In this document: piece after piece, positions 19,186 to 27,957 of the stretch
Layout of the letters: every line of letters starts with the position of its first letter
Numbering within the stretch: the first letter of the stretch is position 1
Assembly (NCBI RefSeq): GCF_024231755.1
Contig: NZ_JAAEQH010000265.1
Coordinates: 1 to 64,000, forward strand
Reading direction: 5' to 3'
Source: Neptuniibacter sp.
Lineage (GTDB): Bacteria; Pseudomonadota; Gammaproteobacteria; Pseudomonadales; Balneatricaceae
Length of the DNA: 64,000 nt
Translations under genes and position numbers: made by a program
The notes under the pieces: model-generated
Database searches by the model: none
The model's input: the letters and a program-made list of their open reading frames with translations, nothing else
What the model was told of the DNA's origin: nothing

Positions 19186-20076
19186 GTGTCCTATATCGGT
19201 CGCTTTGCTCCATCCCCAACCGGACCATTACATTTTGGTTCACTCCTCGCTGCACTCGCTAGTTTTCTCGATGCCCGTTCCAATAACGGTCAGTGGCTGC
19301 TTCGTATCGAAGACCTTGATCCTCCTCGTGAGCAGGAAGGATTAAAAGAAAAATTCCCGGAAGTCCTGGAAGCATTTGGTTTGTACTGGGATGATGAACT
19401 CAGCTTGCAGAGTGAACGCCTTGAGTATTATCGAGATGTACTGCAACAACTGCTGGACAGTGGTGATGCTTATCGCTGTAGCTGTTCTCGTAAAGAGATT
19501 CAGCAACGTAGCGGTAATCTGCTTTACGACCAACACTGCCTGCTACATCCTCCCGAAGAGGGAGCTAATTGCGCCATCAGAGTGTGTTGCAAAGACAGCC
19601 TAATCAGCTTTCGGGATATTATTCAGGGACCCCACGCCTACAATCTGAAAACCAGTAGTGGTGATTTTGTTGTCTACCGCCGTGATGGACTATTCGCATA
19701 TCAGTTGGCGGTTATAGTAGATGATTACCTGCAAGGCATCACTCATGTGGTACGCGGCTCAGATCTACTTGATGAAACACCAAGACAGATCCATCTACAG
19801 CAGCTACTAGGATATCCTTCACCGGCTTATGCCCACATTCCAGTTGCCAATAACAGCGAAGGTCAGAAACTCAGCAAGCAGACTTACGCTGAAGCGTTAG
19901 ACTGTAGCCACCCGGCCCCAGTACTGTATAAAGCACTGCAGTTCCTCGATCAGGAACCACCTGCAGAATTGCAGCAGGGCTACCGAGATGAAGTTCTCGA
20001 ATGGGCGATTCAAAACTGGGACATACGTAAAATTTCTGCTGTTAAAGGTAAAATTCTACAGACAGGAAATATCTAA
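19186..20076 (+). CDS. gluQ: Glutamyl-Q tRNA(Asp) synthetase
   Basis: Truncated glutamyl-tRNA synthetase paralog that attaches glutamate to queuosine in tRNA-Asp. It has the class I signatures GPLHFGSLLAALASF (HIGH region) and KLSKQTYA (KMSKS variant). The zinc ligands lie in CSCSRKEI plus a later cysteine (YDQHCLLHP). At 296 residues it lacks the anticodon-binding domain, as expected. The start is GTG at 19186. Its stop overlaps the ATG of the next small gene (TAATG). Confidence 0.95.
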   Translation: MSYIGRFAPSPTGPLHFGSLLAALASFLDARSNNGQWLLRIEDLDPPREQEGLKEKFPEVLEAFGLYWDDELSLQSERLEYYRDVLQQLLDSGDAYRCSCSRKEIQQRSGNLLYDQHCLLHPPEEGANCAIRVCCKDSLISFRDIIQGPHAYNLKTSSGDFVVYRRDGLFAYQLAVIVDDYLQGITHVVRGSDLLDETPRQIHLQQLLGYPSPAYAHIPVANNSEGQKLSKQTYAEALDCSHPAPVLYKALQFLDQEPPAELQQGYRDEVLEWAIQNWDIRKISAVKGKILQTGNI

Positions 20077-20246
20077 TGTATTTCCACCGCCTTCTGCTCC
20101 TGCTCATCCCTGCCCTCTATATGGTTGTCCCTCTACTCATCGATAGCTGGCAGGCAATTCAGGGCCCTTGGTATTTGACTTACATTGTCTGGCTTATTGT
20201 GATCATACTCGCGTTTCTGGTTGAGCGAGGACGCAGAGATGTTTAG
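20076..20246 (+). CDS. cbrX: Small membrane protein, CbrX-like
   Basis: A 56-residue reading frame between gluQ and cbrA. It starts MYFHRLLLLLIPALY and ends VERGRRDV, with two hydrophobic segments (about residues 4-21 and 32-49) and a basic tail. The ATG overlaps the gluQ stop by one base and the TAG overlaps the cbrA ATG by eight bases, so all three are translationally chained. A small gene called cbrX occupies exactly this place in Pseudomonas, as I recall. Its function is not established. Homology is inferred from position, size and topology. Confidence 0.75.
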   Translation: MYFHRLLLLLIPALYMVVPLLIDSWQAIQGPWYLTYIVWLIVIILAFLVERGRRDV

Positions 20247-23154
20247 TTTACCCTCGCTTATACTGATCGGTATCGCTTACCTGCTGTTCCTGTTTGGCGC
20301 AGCCTACCTGACCGAACGTAACCTTTTGCCGAAAAAGCTGGTGCACCATCCGATAACCCATGTGTTATCGATCGGGGTGTATGCCAGTGTATGGACCTTC
20401 TACGGCGCATTTGGTTTGGCACAGGAGTCAGGATATAGCTTTCTAGGTTCTTATTTCGGTGCCGCTATTACCTTTATTTTGGGCCCCGCAATCCTAATCC
20501 CAATTTTAAGGATCACCCGTACTTACCAGCTCAGTTCCCTAGCAGATCTATTTGCCTTCCGCTTCCGCAGCGGTGGAGTCGGTACATTTACTGCCATTCT
20601 CTCAGTACTAGCGACACTGCCAATGTTATCGATCCAGATACAAGCTGTAACTGATGCGCTGTATCTGCTTAACGACCAATTCAGTGCGGATCAAATTGGC
20701 TTAGGCTTCTGTTTCGTAATCGCACTGTTCTCGATTCTGTTTGGTGCGCGCCACCCAACCCTTCGTACCAGCCACCGAGGACTGATGGTGGCGATGGCGG
20801 TTGAGTCACTGATCAAATTGGCCGCGCTTCTAATCATTGCTGGCGTCGCCATTTTTGCCATCCTCGGCGGTCCTAGCGGGGTTGAAGCATTTCTGATTAG
20901 CAACCCGGAGTCAGTTAAACAATTACAAACACCTATAGATAGCGAAGCCTGGCGCACCCTGATTCTGGCATTTTTTACCGGTGCCATTGTTATGCCACAT
21001 ATGTTCCATATGCTTTTTACAGAAAACTCATCTGATGAGACGCTGTACAAAGCTACCTGGATGATGCCCCTGTTTCTATTCCTCCTTGCCGCAGCTGTCC
21101 CTCCAATCATGTGGGCGGGCGAAGCACTCAACGTAGGTGGCGACCCTCAGTTTCTCGTTCTCAATTTGGGGCTGATACTGGATTCAAGCTGGCTCACCGT
21201 AGTTGCCTTTATCGGTGGTTTGTCTGCTGCGAGCGGTATCATGATCGTGGCAACTGTATCGATGGCTTCAATGCTGCAGAACCACGTTATTCTGCCATTA
21301 GTACCTAAACCAAAAACTCGTCGTTTCTATTCCTGGTTACTCTGGTTGCGACGGGTCCTAATTATGGCGATGTTACTGGCCAGTTACCTGTTCTACCGTC
21401 AGGTCGGCGGGGGTTATGACCTGCACCAGATGGGTATCATTGCAATTGTTGCCTTCCTGCAGTTCCTACCAGGCCTTCTTGTAACTTTATTCTGGCAGAG
21501 AGCAACTCGTTGGGGGCTGATTCTCGGTCTTTTAACCGGCATGGGTATCTGGCTGTTTGGCATGCTGATTCCTACACTCTCAGCGGAAACACTTGGCCTG
21601 GTACAATTTAATCTAGATAGCGATAACTGGGACCAGATCGCGGTACTTTCCGTTCTACTCAATTCAGCAGTTCTGACCGTAGTATCACTACTTTCAACAC
21701 AAAGTTCGGATGAATCACAGGCAGCACAAGCCTGCTTGATGAATGCCCTGCAAAAACCCAGCACCAGCCACCTACGGGTCTCCAGGGTCAGTGACTTCAA
21801 TGATCTACTCAGTTTTCGCTTGGGCAAAAAAGCTGCCGAGCGAGAAGTAAATAAAGCTCTCGAAGAGATGAATCTGCAGGCAGAAAATATACGCCCCGTT
21901 GACCTGTTACGCTTACGAACACTACTGGAACACAATTTATCCGGTCTACTTGGACCTATTGAAGCTGCTACCTTATTGGAACCCCTGGACCGTCCATCTG
22001 ACCCGATGGATTTCAAAGCCAGTAATGTTCACATGATGGAAAACCAACTGGAAAACTATCAGGAACAGCTAACTGGCCTGGCTGCTGAACTGGACGAGAT
22101 GCGGCGTTACCACCGCCTTACCCTTCAGAAACTACCAACGGGGGTTTGCACACTAGATACCGAGGGACAGGTCATATTCTGGAATTCAGAAATGGAACGC
22201 CTAACCGGTATTACAGCAACCGATATCATCGGTTCACGCCTTGGCCCTCAACAGAATCAATGGAGCGAAATTATAGATCAATTTTCACGCTCAACCCTGG
22301 ATCACCAATTGGGTCAGAAACTGATTATTGATGAACATACTCACTGGTTTAGCCTGCACAAGTCTATTCTGAAAGAGCGCCGGGATATCGGCATGGTTAT
22401 CCTGCTTGAGGATGAAAGCGAAACCAAGACCATGCAGGACAAACTAGCGCACAATGAACGCTTAGCCTCAATCGGCCGTTTTGCCGCCGGCGTTGCTCAC
22501 GAGATAGGCAACCCGGTCACCGGCATCGCCTGTCTGGCCCAAAACCTTAAGCTGGAAACGGATAATGATTATATTCTCGAAACCGGTGATCATATCGTTG
22601 ACCAAACCAAACGTATCAGCCGTATAGTACAGTCCCTGGTTCGCTTTGCTCATGCAGGCCGACCTGATGCTGACCGTGAACAGCTGCCGGTATCATTGGC
22701 ACAGTGCGCTGCGGAAGCAATCCATCTGCTTTCTTTGGATAGCCATGGAAAGCAACAGAATTATGTTAATAACATTCCTGACGCTCTACGTATCAACGGT
22801 GATCCACAACAGATCCAACAGGTTTTTGTAAACCTGCTGCAGAACGCCAGTGATGCATCAGAAGATGGCGACTCCATCTGGCTAGAAGCTGACGAAAATA
22901 CTGAAACCATCACTCTGCGGGTAACTGACGAAGGCAGCGGCATCTCAGAAGACTCTCAAGAACGCTTATTTGAGCCGTTCTTTACCACAAAAGATCCGGG
23001 TCAGGGAACTGGCTTGGGGCTATCTTTGGTGTATAACATTATCGAAGAACATTATGGTAGTATTGAAGTAATTAGCCCTGCCAACAACAAACAGAAGAAA
23101 GGCACTCAAGTGGCAATAACACTCCCACGTTTAAAAGGATCAATAGAATCCTGA
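20239..23154 (+). CDS. cbrA: Sensor histidine kinase CbrA with SLC5-type transporter domain
   Basis: Membrane kinase of the CbrAB system, which in Pseudomonas controls the carbon/nitrogen hierarchy. Residues 1-490 form a sodium/solute symporter-like domain with about 13 helices. A STAC-like linker and a PAS domain (from about 625, LQKLPTGVCTLDTEG) follow. The HisKA domain has the phospho-acceptor His754 in GVAHEIGNP. The HATPase domain has an intact N box (NLLQNASDA), G1 (DEGSGI) and G2 (GTGLGLS). I chose ATG 20239 with a GAGG ribosome site rather than the TTG at 20221. Length is 971 residues, in the CbrA range. cbrB follows after 41 bases. Confidence 0.94.
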   Translation: MFSLPSLILIGIAYLLFLFGAAYLTERNLLPKKLVHHPITHVLSIGVYASVWTFYGAFGLAQESGYSFLGSYFGAAITFILGPAILIPILRITRTYQLSSLADLFAFRFRSGGVGTFTAILSVLATLPMLSIQIQAVTDALYLLNDQFSADQIGLGFCFVIALFSILFGARHPTLRTSHRGLMVAMAVESLIKLAALLIIAGVAIFAILGGPSGVEAFLISNPESVKQLQTPIDSEAWRTLILAFFTGAIVMPHMFHMLFTENSSDETLYKATWMMPLFLFLLAAAVPPIMWAGEALNVGGDPQFLVLNLGLILDSSWLTVVAFIGGLSAASGIMIVATVSMASMLQNHVILPLVPKPKTRRFYSWLLWLRRVLIMAMLLASYLFYRQVGGGYDLHQMGIIAIVAFLQFLPGLLVTLFWQRATRWGLILGLLTGMGIWLFGMLIPTLSAETLGLVQFNLDSDNWDQIAVLSVLLNSAVLTVVSLLSTQSSDESQAAQACLMNALQKPSTSHLRVSRVSDFNDLLSFRLGKKAAEREVNKALEEMNLQAENIRPVDLLRLRTLLEHNLSGLLGPIEAATLLEPLDRPSDPMDFKASNVHMMENQLENYQEQLTGLAAELDEMRRYHRLTLQKLPTGVCTLDTEGQVIFWNSEMERLTGITATDIIGSRLGPQQNQWSEIIDQFSRSTLDHQLGQKLIIDEHTHWFSLHKSILKERRDIGMVILLEDESETKTMQDKLAHNERLASIGRFAAGVAHEIGNPVTGIACLAQNLKLETDNDYILETGDHIVDQTKRISRIVQSLVRFAHAGRPDADREQLPVSLAQCAAEAIHLLSLDSHGKQQNYVNNIPDALRINGDPQQIQQVFVNLLQNASDASEDGDSIWLEADENTETITLRVTDEGSGISEDSQERLFEPFFTTKDPGQGTGLGLSLVYNIIEEHYGSIEVISPANNKQKKGTQVAITLPRLKGSIES

Positions 23155-23195
23155 ACGCGGGATGGGATGTAAAGGTAAAGCCTAGGTAGAGCCTG

Positions 23196-24593
23196 ATGAG
23201 CCGTATTCTGATTGTCGAAGATGAAACTATCATCCGGTCTGCATTGCGCAGACTGTTAGAAAAAAACAATTTCCGTGTAGATGACGCAGCCTCCGTGGAT
23301 GAGGCAACCAGCCGATTTAACCTCAAAGAATTTAACCTGATTATCAGTGATCTGCGTTTGCCAGGTGCACCCGGGACAGATCTGATCGCTCTGGCAAAAT
23401 CAGTTCCTGTGTTAATCATGACAAGCTATGCGAGCCTGCGTTCAGCAGTAGATGCCATGAAGTTGGGTGCGGTGGATTACATTGCCAAGCCATTTGATCA
23501 TGACGAGATGATCAGCTCTGTACAGCATATTCTGTCTAACCAAACAGAAAGCAATCCCGTAATCAGCGAAGAAGTTTCTGAAGATTCGGAACCCCAAAGT
23601 ACTCAGATGTTTGGTTCCTGTGCACCGATGCAGGAACTACAGAACCGGATTCGCAAAGTTGCCCGCACCGAAGCCACTGTCTTGATTCAAGGTGAATCGG
23701 GCACAGGTAAAGAACTGGCAGCACGAGCTATTCATGAACAGAGCAACCGCAGCCATATTCCAATGATCTCTGTGAACTGTGCAGCCATTCCAGAAAGCCT
23801 GATCGAGTCAGAGCTGTTCGGCCACGAAAAAGGCGCTTTCACAGGAGCCACCAGCGGGCGAAGCGGTCTACTAGAAGCAGCCGATGGCGGCACTCTGTTT
23901 CTTGATGAGATAGGGGAACTGCCACTAGAAGCGCAGGCTCGTCTGCTTCGCTTCCTACAGGAAGGCGAGATCCGTCGCGTAGGTTCAGTACAATCAAAAA
24001 AGGTTAACGTACGCCTGATTGCTGCAACCCATCGAAACCTGAAAGAACTGGCGAAGAAAAGCGAGTTCCGTGAAGACCTTTACTATCGTTTGTACGTAAT
24101 GGAACTGCGCATTCCACCTCTGCGTGAGCGTGGCAATGACATTATCGAGATAGCCAATAAAATGTTGCTTAATGTCTGCCAACGTATGCAGGCAGGCAAT
24201 CTTAGCTTTGCTCCGGAAACCATCCACTCAATGAGTAACTACCATTGGCCCGGCAACGTGCGAGAACTGGAGAATGCAATTGAGCGCGCCGTCATTCTGG
24301 TGGAAGGCAACCAAATAACAACCGACCTGCTTGGGCTAGACCTACCTACTACCAGTCTAAAAGAACTGGAAACCCAATTTGCCGAGCATAATACTTCAGT
24401 ATTAGATAGTAATCAGCTCTCTAAAGAGGAACAGGCTAACCTATCCCTGGATGATTATTTCCAACGTTTTGTACTGGAAAATCAGGATCAACTCAGTGAA
24501 ACAGAGCTGGCGAAAAAACTCGGTGTAAGCCGTAAATGCTTATGGGAGCGCAGACAGAAGCTGGGCATCCCGAGAAAAAGTAAAAACAAATAG
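23196..24593 (+). CDS. cbrB: Sigma-54-dependent response regulator CbrB
   Basis: NtrC-family activator paired with CbrA. The receiver domain (1-115) carries Asp52 in ISDLRLPG. The AAA+ domain has Walker A GESGTGKE, the sigma-54 contact loop GAFTGA and Walker B GTLFLDEIGE. The C-terminal Fis-type helix-turn-helix (ELAKKLGVSRKCLWERRQKL) binds DNA. Length is 465 residues, close to CbrB of pseudomonads. Its probable target lies directly downstream: an array of GTAAC/GTTAC motifs and a sigma-54 promoter. Confidence 0.95.
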   Translation: MSRILIVEDETIIRSALRRLLEKNNFRVDDAASVDEATSRFNLKEFNLIISDLRLPGAPGTDLIALAKSVPVLIMTSYASLRSAVDAMKLGAVDYIAKPFDHDEMISSVQHILSNQTESNPVISEEVSEDSEPQSTQMFGSCAPMQELQNRIRKVARTEATVLIQGESGTGKELAARAIHEQSNRSHIPMISVNCAAIPESLIESELFGHEKGAFTGATSGRSGLLEAADGGTLFLDEIGELPLEAQARLLRFLQEGEIRRVGSVQSKKVNVRLIAATHRNLKELAKKSEFREDLYYRLYVMELRIPPLRERGNDIIEIANKMLLNVCQRMQAGNLSFAPETIHSMSNYHWPGNVRELENAIERAVILVEGNQITTDLLGLDLPTTSLKELETQFAEHNTSVLDSNQLSKEEQANLSLDDYFQRFVLENQDQLSETELAKKLGVSRKCLWERRQKLGIPRKSKNK

Positions 24594-24596
24594 ACC

Positions 24597-24725
24597 TGTA
24601 ACTGTTACCCCCTTCACGGGTAACAAACGTAACACAGAGGTAACAAATCAGTTGTTACCTTACTACCCACAAGTACGCCCCTAAGTGTAACAACAGGTAA
24701 CAAAACCAGCACCAAAGTAGGTAAC
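24597..24725 (+). promoter_or_regulatory. Upstream activating array, nine GTAAC/GTTAC motifs
   Basis: Motif starts: TGTAAC 24597, TGTTAC 24603, GTAACA 24620, GTAACA 24629, GTAACA 24640, TGTTAC 24653, GTAACA 24687, GTAACA 24697 and GTAAC 24721. Several pair as inverted repeats. The array begins four bases after cbrB and ends about 50 bases before a sigma-54 promoter, the normal place for enhancer sites of an NtrC-type activator. From memory, CbrB sites in Pseudomonas are built from TGTTAC/GTAACA half-sites; the exact spacing should be checked. Confidence 0.7.
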
Positions 24726-24775
24726 CCAAAGACCCTAAAAATATATCCACTTGTTTTTAAAGGATTTTTAAAAAC

Positions 24776-24791
24776 TGGCACACACCGTGCT
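24776..24791 (+). promoter_or_regulatory. Sigma-54 (RpoN) promoter of the CrcZ-like RNA
   Basis: The sequence TGGCACACACCGTGCT keeps the invariant -24 GG (24777-24778) and -12 GC (24789-24790) with exactly ten bases between them. The TGGCAC half is perfect. Transcription should start about 24802. The upstream array fits activation by CbrB, and no protein gene follows for 400 bases. Confidence 0.8.
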
Positions 24792-24801
24792 CTATATATA
24801 C

Positions 24802-25030
24802 GCGAAAACAAAAAGAAGCATGCTTAGACACTAAGTCCGCCAATAAAAATAAAAACTGGTACGAAGTAGAAAAGCACCCGCCTCGAATAAAAATAATAAT
24901 GAGGCTTAGAATAGCTGATCGTAACGAAGCACCGACGGTCCCGAAATTTGCTCTTAGAACAAAAACAACAAGCTGAGAACTAGCGTTGTTGTCTGAGATG
25001 CGATCAGCTCCCCATCCTCCCCTCTGTTTA
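24802..25030 (+). ncRNA. crcZ: CrcZ-like small RNA (predicted)
   Basis: Non-coding transcript predicted from the sigma-54 start site. It carries at least four A-rich AAnAAnAA-type clusters at about 24804-24818, 24842-24858, 24885-24903 and 24958-24973. These resemble the CA motifs by which Pseudomonas CrcZ sequesters Hfq/Crc to relieve catabolite repression. A nine-base-pair long-range stem joins 24913-24921 with 25001-25009 and encloses the last cluster. The location between cbrB and pcnB is exactly that of crcZ in pseudomonads. No convincing T-tract terminator was found, so the 3-prime end (25010-25090) is uncertain. Confidence 0.7.
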
Positions 25031-25198
25031 ATTCCTGTACTAAAAACTCCCCCTGTTGCCTCTAACAGTGGTATCATTGCGCCCCAAATTTAGTCAGGGA
25101 TAGTGATCTAGCATTGAACGCATGTATCAACTGCTGAACCAAAGCTATCCGTTAGTATTCCGGTCACCACCGGCTACCATAGTTGAGTAGGCATAACC

Positions 25199-26629
25199 TT
25201 GCTTAAATCCATTAGCAACGCGCTAAGCAAAGTGTTTGGCGGCAACAAACAAGATCATCAAGACGCTATCGAGGACAGTGAAATCATAACCTCTGTGAAC
25301 AAGCGCCTGATCACTGAAGATGAGCATCAAATCCCACGCCGTCATCTGGATGATAATGCTCTGAAAGTTGCCTACCGCCTTCAGGATGCGGGATTTGAGG
25401 GTTATCTGGTTGGCGGCTGTATCCGCGATCTTTTACTCAATAAAAGACCCAAAGATTTCGACGTTGCCACAGACGCCCATCCTGAGGAAGCTGCAGAATT
25501 ATTTCGCCGCGGCCGTCTGATTGGTCGACGCTTCAAACTGGTCCATGTACGTTTTGGTCGCGATCTTATTGAAGTTGCAACTTTCCGCGCCAGCCACGAC
25601 AGCCAATCGGAAGAGAGTTCTGGCGAACAAGGTAAACAATGCGATAGCGGCATGATCCTACGCGACAACGTCTATGGCACTATCGAAGATGATGCTCTAC
25701 GCCGTGACTTTACCGTCAACGCCCTCTATTACTGCCCTAAAGATCATTGTGTATATGACTTTGCCAACGGCTACGAAGACCTGAAAAAAGGTGTTCTGCG
25801 TATGATCGGTAATCCTGAGGCACGTTATAAGGAAGACCCGGTTCGTATGCTTCGTGCTGCACGCTTTGCGGCCAAACTGAACTTCAGCATCGATAGCGCA
25901 TCCGAAGAGCCGATTAGTGAATTGGCTCCAATGTTAAAGCGCATTGCACCTGCTCGTCTGTTTGATGAAGCTCTGAAACTGTTCCAGTCAGGCCATGCCA
26001 TTCAGTCCTATCAGCAACTACAGCGCCTTGATCTGTTTGAGCCACTATTTCCGCAGGTACAACGCTTGCTGCAGTCAGATCAGCTTGATATGCCAATAGA
26101 GAAGCTGATCGAAAATGCATTGAAAAACACTGATAGACGCCTGGCACAACGTAAAAGCGTCACCCCTGCGTTTCTGTTTGCAGCGATCCTCTGGTATCCA
26201 ACTCAGCAGCTAATGCAGAAACTGATACGCGACAACAAGATGCCACCGCTGCCTGCCCTGCACGAAGCAGCTAATCAAGTCATTGCTGAACAGGTACGCT
26301 CCACTGCAATTCCTCGTCGTTTCTCCACCCCGATCCGCGAGATCTGGGAGATGCAACTACGCCTGCCGCGACGCCATGGCAATAAAGCAGCCCGCTTGAT
26401 GGAGCAACCACGCTTCCGTGCTGCTTACGATCTACTGCTTCTACGTGAGCAGAGCGGTGAAGACCTGGGCGGCCTGAGCCAGTGGTGGACCGATTTTCAG
26501 AATGCGGATGAGAACGCTCGCGAGAAGATGTCTCGCAACCAGAACAACGGCAAAAGTAGTAAACCCCGTCGTTCACGACGCAGAAAGCCAAGCAAGAAGA
26601 ACAACGAACAAGTTAATCATGACGGCTAA
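25199..26629 (+). CDS. pcnB: Poly(A) polymerase I
   Basis: Adds 3-prime poly(A) tails to RNAs, speeding decay of small RNAs and mRNA fragments. The nucleotidyltransferase core shows LVGGCIRDLLL and the catalytic DFDVAT, followed by RRDFTVNALYY and EDPVRMLRAARFAAKL. The C-terminal end is very basic (KSSKPRRSRRRKPSKKN), usual for PcnB and distinguishing it from CCA-adding enzymes. The start is a TTG at 25199 behind GTAGG. Length is 476 residues. folK overlaps its end by 11 bases. Confidence 0.93.
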   Translation: MLKSISNALSKVFGGNKQDHQDAIEDSEIITSVNKRLITEDEHQIPRRHLDDNALKVAYRLQDAGFEGYLVGGCIRDLLLNKRPKDFDVATDAHPEEAAELFRRGRLIGRRFKLVHVRFGRDLIEVATFRASHDSQSEESSGEQGKQCDSGMILRDNVYGTIEDDALRRDFTVNALYYCPKDHCVYDFANGYEDLKKGVLRMIGNPEARYKEDPVRMLRAARFAAKLNFSIDSASEEPISELAPMLKRIAPARLFDEALKLFQSGHAIQSYQQLQRLDLFEPLFPQVQRLLQSDQLDMPIEKLIENALKNTDRRLAQRKSVTPAFLFAAILWYPTQQLMQKLIRDNKMPPLPALHEAANQVIAEQVRSTAIPRRFSTPIREIWEMQLRLPRRHGNKAARLMEQPRFRAAYDLLLLREQSGEDLGGLSQWWTDFQNADENAREKMSRNQNNGKSSKPRRSRRRKPSKKNNEQVNHDG

Positions 26630-27119
26630 TACCCCAAGCTTGAAGGTTAGGTGTTTCATAGGACTTGGCAGCAATCTTGAAGATCCGGTTTCCCAAGTTA
26701 AACAGGCTCTGCAAGAACTAGCTGAACTACCTGACTCCCGCTTTATAAAAGCATCCTCGCTGTACAGCTCTGCACCGGTTGGTCCTCAGGATCAGTCCGA
26801 CTTTGTTAATGCTGTGGCTGAAATGGAAACCACGCTTGAAGCTCATGCACTTCTGGATCAGTTGCAAAGTCTGGAACAGAAGCATCAACGGGTACGTGAA
26901 CGTCACTGGGGACCACGCACTTTAGATCTGGACCTGCTTTTATATGGTACAGAGCAGATCAACAGCGAGCGTCTAACCGTGCCCCACGCATTTATGCAAG
27001 AGCGCAGCTTTGTTCTCTATCCGCTAGCTGAAATTGCAGCGGATACAGAAATCCCCAACATAGGCAGTTTGTCTCAGCTATTAGTTGCATGCCCTATGGG
27101 AACTCTGGCAAAGATATAG
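26619..27119 (+). CDS. folK: HPPK, 6-hydroxymethyl-dihydropterin pyrophosphokinase
   Basis: Transfers pyrophosphate from ATP to hydroxymethyl-dihydropterin in folate synthesis. Family stretches are IGLGSNLEDP, SSLYSSAPVGPQDQ, FVNAVAEMET, RERHWGPRTLDLDLLLYG (the Mg2+/ATP loop with paired aspartates) and VPHAFMQERSFVLYPLAEI. I placed the start at ATG 26619, inside the pcnB end, giving 166 residues, near the usual 159-170. The chain pcnB-folK-panB-panC matches pseudomonads. The next step enzyme gene, folP, is in this window at 54619-55476. Confidence 0.95.
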   Translation: MTANTPSLKVRCFIGLGSNLEDPVSQVKQALQELAELPDSRFIKASSLYSSAPVGPQDQSDFVNAVAEMETTLEAHALLDQLQSLEQKHQRVRERHWGPRTLDLDLLLYGTEQINSERLTVPHAFMQERSFVLYPLAEIAADTEIPNIGSLSQLLVACPMGTLAKI

Positions 27120-27160
27120 GTATAATCGCCACCAACGCGTAATCACAGGAAGCTATTTCC

Positions 27161-27955
27161 ATGAGCAATATTACTCTGCACACGTTGTCATCAATGAAAA
27201 AGAACGGCGAAAAGTTTGCGGTACTGACCGCTTACGATGCCTGTTTCTCACATCTGGTCAGCTCTGCTGGCGTGGAAGTGATACTGGTTGGTGACTCATT
27301 GGGCATGGTACTTCAGGGCAATGACAGCACCCTTCCGGTGACTGTAGAAGAGATGGCTTACCACACGCAAGCTGTCGCACGTGGCAATCAAGGCAGTCTG
27401 ATCATGAGTGACCTGCCATTTATGAGCTATGCCACTCCTGAACAAGCGATGGACAGCTCAGCTGCACTGATGCAGGCTGGCGCTAACATGGTGAAACTGG
27501 AAGGCGGCGCATGGCTGGCAGAAACTATTAATTTGTTAGCTGAACGCGGTATCCCGGTGTGTGCACATCTTGGTCTGACTCCTCAGACAGTCAACAAACT
27601 TGGTGGTTATCGAGTTCAAGGCCGTGACAAAGCTTCAGCGCAGCAGATGATCAATGATGCGGTAATACTTCAGGATGCTGGAGCCAGCGTTATCCTGCTT
27701 GAATGCGTACCAAGCATTCTGGCAAAAGAGATCACAATGGCTGTTGATGTGCCTGTTATCGGCATTGGTGCTGGTGCCGGTACTGACGCCCAGGTTCTAG
27801 TCATGCACGATATGCTTGGTGTTACACCAGGCCGCAGCCCTAAGTTTGTGAAAAACTTCATGGCTGATGCAGACACTATCGAAGAAGCTGTCGCTAACTA
27901 CGCCAAAGCCGTTAAAGACGGTAGCTTCCCTGCAGAAGAACACGGTTTCGAATAA
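27161..27955 (+). CDS. panB: 3-methyl-2-oxobutanoate hydroxymethyltransferase
   Basis: First committed step of pantothenate synthesis: methylene-tetrahydrofolate-dependent conversion of ketoisovalerate to ketopantoate. The TIM barrel carries [20 protein letters not shown] with the Mg2+ aspartate, MVKLEGG, the catalytic glutamate in LLECVPS and IGIGAG. Length is 264 residues, standard. It lies 41 bases after folK and two bases before panC. Confidence 0.97.
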   Translation: MSNITLHTLSSMKKNGEKFAVLTAYDACFSHLVSSAGVEVILVGDSLGMVLQGNDSTLPVTVEEMAYHTQAVARGNQGSLIMSDLPFMSYATPEQAMDSSAALMQAGANMVKLEGGAWLAETINLLAERGIPVCAHLGLTPQTVNKLGGYRVQGRDKASAQQMINDAVILQDAGASVILLECVPSILAKEITMAVDVPVIGIGAGAGTDAQVLVMHDMLGVTPGRSPKFVKNFMADADTIEEAVANYAKAVKDGSFPAEEHGFE

Positions 27956-27957
27956 TC

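Noticed and set aside
20239-21750. Separate sodium/solute symporter gene
   Set aside because: The transporter-like domain is in one uninterrupted frame with PAS and kinase domains, as in CbrA.
24603-24625. GTTACCC-GGGTAAC hairpin as a cbrB terminator
   Set aside because: No T tract follows. The arms are better explained as CbrB-type half-sites within the nine-motif array.
24597-24725. Repeated GTAAC motifs as a CRISPR array
   Set aside because: Repeats are only five to six bases, irregularly spaced and in both orientations; no cas genes.
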